From the NCBI RefSeq assembly GCF_006439355.1, contig NZ_VFTG01000015.1, positions 1-64,000 of the forward strand: a stretch of 64,000 nucleotides of DNA, read 5' to 3'. The stretch is from Mesorhizobium sp. B4-1-3 (GTDB lineage: Bacteria; Pseudomonadota; Alphaproteobacteria; Rhizobiales; Rhizobiaceae). A program made the position numbers and the translations under genes. The notes beneath the pieces were generated by a model. That model saw only the letters and a list, made by a program, of their open reading frames with translations. It had not been told where the DNA came from and searched no databases. Shown here in pieces: positions 62,431-64,000 of this stretch; positions within the stretch are counted from its first letter, which is position 1, and every line of letters begins with the position of its first letter.

Positions 62431-62931
62431 TTAACCGCGCTCGGCGCGGGTTCTGGCTGCCTTGCGCGCCGCCGCCGATCGTCCGGCGGCGCCTTTGGTC
62501 CGCGCGGCTTTCCTGGCCGCCGCCGACCGCTCCGCGGCCGTCCGGCCGGATGCGGCGCTCTTGGCCTGCCGCGACAGGGCCTTGCGGGAGGCGGTGCTTT
62601 TCGGCTCGCCCTCGAGCACCTTCGACACAGCCTTCGAGACCTTCGGCTGACGCTTCGGCTTCCGTTCACCCTGGCCTGCCTCGTAAGCGTATTCGGCGCT
62701 CTTGCGCGTGGTCTCCTTCACGTCGCCTTGCTTGGGCGGCGGCAGGTCGACGCCTGCGCGGCGCGCCTCCGAAAGGCCGATGGCGATCGCCTGCTTGGTG
62801 GAGCGGGCGCCGTGCTTGCCGCGGCGGATTTTGTCGATTTCAGCGTGAACGAATTCACCGGCCTGCGTGCTTGCCGACTTGCCTTCGCGCTTGTCCTTGC
62901 GCGCCTTTTCGATGGTTTTCTTGTCCGGCAT
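62431..62931 (-). CDS. DUF6496 domain protein with histone-like basic tail
   Basis: A 166-residue protein. The N-terminus has KKTIEKARKDKREGKSAS and FVHAEIDKIRRGKHG, typical of the DUF6496 group. The C-terminal about 60 residues are Lys/Ala/Arg-rich with two near-identical copies of (S)AAARKAART(K/R), much like bacterial histone H1-type tails. It probably binds nucleic acid. ATG 62931 is the natural start. The function is unknown. Confidence 0.82.
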   Translation of the reverse strand: MPDKKTIEKARKDKREGKSASTQAGEFVHAEIDKIRRGKHGARSTKQAIAIGLSEARRAGVDLPPPKQGDVKETTRKSAEYAYEAGQGERKPKRQPKVSKAVSKVLEGEPKSTASRKALSRQAKSAASGRTAAERSAAARKAARTKGAAGRSAAARKAARTRAERG

Positions 62932-62996
62932 TGTTTTTCTCTCCTCATTCGAACGGGAGGTACAAGCGAACGCGGAAAGCCCGCTTCAGCTGCGCA

Positions 62997-63455
62997 TCAG
63001 CGGGTTTCATATGTGCCGACGAGGTCGGCGGTGGCGATCACATGCTGCTCCGCAAGGGCCAGAAGTTCGGCGATTCCCATCTTCCCGCCGGTTTCCAGCG
63101 TTTCAACGTCGAGTGCCAAAAGGCGGAAGTGATAGTGGTGAACGCCATGTCCCTTTGGCGGCTGGGGACCGTCATAATGGGCATTGCCGAAGTCGTTCAC
63201 GCCTTGGCGGAAACTTTCCGGCCCGGCGGTGCCTTCGGGCAGGCGGTCCCGGGCGGCGGCAATGTCATAGACCGCCCAATGGCGAAACATGCCGCGGGGC
63301 GCGTCGGGATCCTCGACGACAACCAGGAAGCTTTTGGTCCCGGCCGGCGCGTTCTTCCATTGCAGGGGAGGAGACAGATTGCCGCCATTGCGGACATAGG
63401 GCTCGGGAATGGTCTGGCCATTCCCAAAGGCTGGACTCTCAAGCGTGAAAGCCAT
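62997..63455 (-). CDS. YbhB/YbcL family Raf kinase inhibitor-like (PEBP) protein
   Basis: A 152-residue phosphatidylethanolamine-binding-protein fold. The family signature is VVEDPDAPRGMFRHWAVYDI (near residues 46-65), followed by GPQPPKGHGVHHYHFRLLAL. There is no signal peptide, so it is cytoplasmic. ATG 63455 (MAFTLESPAF) is the family start; the frame is open 33 codons upstream. It lies on the same strand as the DUF6496 gene, 65 bases upstream of it. Confidence 0.93.
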   Translation of the reverse strand: MAFTLESPAFGNGQTIPEPYVRNGGNLSPPLQWKNAPAGTKSFLVVVEDPDAPRGMFRHWAVYDIAAARDRLPEGTAGPESFRQGVNDFGNAHYDGPQPPKGHGVHHYHFRLLALDVETLETGGKMGIAELLALAEQHVIATADLVGTYETR

Positions 63456-63704
63456 GGCTGGACTCCGTGCTCTTATCGCGTTCTTCCCGAAGGAAATTAA
63501 CGAACGATCTCTGCTCGGATCGGTGGAGCGCAATCGCTGCTGGTTTTTTGGCAACGCGGGGCATCGGCGGGAGTTCCAGCCTCGCTGGATGTTCGCAAGC
63601 GAAGCTATCGGTCCCGGCTGCGCAGACGGACGCGACTCAAATCGTATGCCAAGGAAATCCCTATGCCGGCGGCGGCAACTAGGCTAAGGGCTCCTGTCAG
63701 AGCG

Positions 63705-64000
63705 ATGCTTATGAGGATTTCGGTTTTGGGTGGGAAACTGGCGCAGGGGCGGGTTCAATCCGGATTGCTTGCGCGACCAGACAATCTCTTTGCGATGTTT
63801 TGCATTGCGGTCGCGCTTGTTGCTTGCCAATCGACGCCAGACACACAGCCTGTCGCCGACCCGCAACCCGCTCCGGTCGCCGCTCCCGCTCCGGCCTCGC
63901 CGAATTCGGCTGTGCTGGATCAGACGGTCGCGGTCGTCCAGCCCGGCAAGGGCGTCCCGGCGAGATACGCAGCCTTTTCCGGCATCTGGGCGGGGCAGCT
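63705..64000 (+). CDS. Putative lipoprotein, N-terminal part cut by window edge
   Basis: An open frame that runs off the right edge. A hydrophobic stretch is followed by a lipobox-like VALVACQS, with the Cys about 40 residues from ATG 63705, or about 11 from ATG 63795, which gives a better lipoprotein signal. After it comes a Pro/Ala-rich linker (PVADPQPAPVAAPAP) and then LDQTVAVVQPGKG and AFSGIWAGQ, which may open a folded domain. ATG 63711 is another choice. No family is recognised from this part. Confidence 0.6.
   Translation, partial: MLMRISVLGGKLAQGRVQSGLLARPDNLFAMFCIAVALVACQSTPDTQPVADPQPAPVAAPAPASPNSAVLDQTVAVVQPGKGVPARYAAFSGIWAGQ

Overview
The window reads as a stretch of chromosome from a GC-rich rhizobial alphaproteobacterium, most likely Mesorhizobium or a close relative. 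This is inferred from gene content and intergenic repeats, not from a database search. Supporting signs are a class II EPSP synthase in an aroA-cmk-rpsA cluster, a three-gene proton-translocating transhydrogenase, an alphaproteobacterial GTTC-N7-GTTC LexA box, a perfect TTAA-N7-TTAAC CtrA-type box, and several families of palindromic intergenic elements of the kind common in Rhizobiales. I see 57 protein-coding genes (one cut by the right edge), one tRNA-Ala, no CRISPR array, no insertion sequence and no prophage. Genes are densely packed, with many ATGA overlaps, and nothing stands out compositionally as recently acquired.

Layout. 0.1-4.9 kb: dps, a PhzF-family isomerase, two overlapping flavin-dependent monooxygenases and a LysR regulator. 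5.0-9.4 kb: a purine salvage and degradation operon (puuD, guaD, a heme-binding-like protein, a type 2 glycerate kinase). 9.5-12.3 kb: a probable SOS-induced DNA repair pair, a radical SAM protein and a UdgX-type uracil-DNA glycosylase, behind a perfect LexA box. 12.3-15.2 kb: a glutamine-synthetase-like ligase and a class III aminotransferase. 15.3-18.4 kb: a WD40 protein, a His-rich CobW GTPase and a MarR regulator. 18.5-23.6 kb: AraC, DUF2000, an EamA exporter, a LacI regulator with a 2-hydroxyacid dehydrogenase, and a small exported protein. 23.6-31.7 kb: an amidotransferase-type hydrolase, the three parts of a TRAP transporter split around an alcohol dehydrogenase, a solitary LivH permease, and a CGNR regulator with a lipoprotein. 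31.9-39.6 kb: a giant indolepyruvate ferredoxin oxidoreductase, a membrane GGDEF-EAL protein, a FeeM/LuxI-like acyl synthase and small membrane proteins. 39.7-42.7 kb: pntAA-pntAB-pntB. 42.9-48.1 kb: gyrB, a cytochrome P450 and an NDUFA9-like protein.

48.5-57.2 kb is the most coherent accessory unit. A polar amino acid ABC transporter and an Ldh-family dehydrogenase diverge from a dimethylargininase-like hydrolase, a TetR regulator and a thiamine-diphosphate decarboxylase resembling 5-guanidino-2-oxopentanoate decarboxylase. An SDR follows. I propose it imports and degrades arginine-like or methylated guanidino compounds. Its divergent control region has a palindromic operator placed over a promoter, then a hairpin that could hide the ribosome-binding site. 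57.3-64 kb is mostly housekeeping: rpsA, cmk, aroA, an FYDLN acidic protein, tRNA-Ala, a histone-like DUF6496 protein, a PEBP-family protein and the start of a lipoprotein.

I see no unmistakably new multi-gene system. The best leads are the SOS-controlled radical SAM/UdgX pair, the guanidino-compound locus with its unusual control region, the FeeM-like acyl synthase beside a c-di-GMP enzyme, and the palindromic repeat families.
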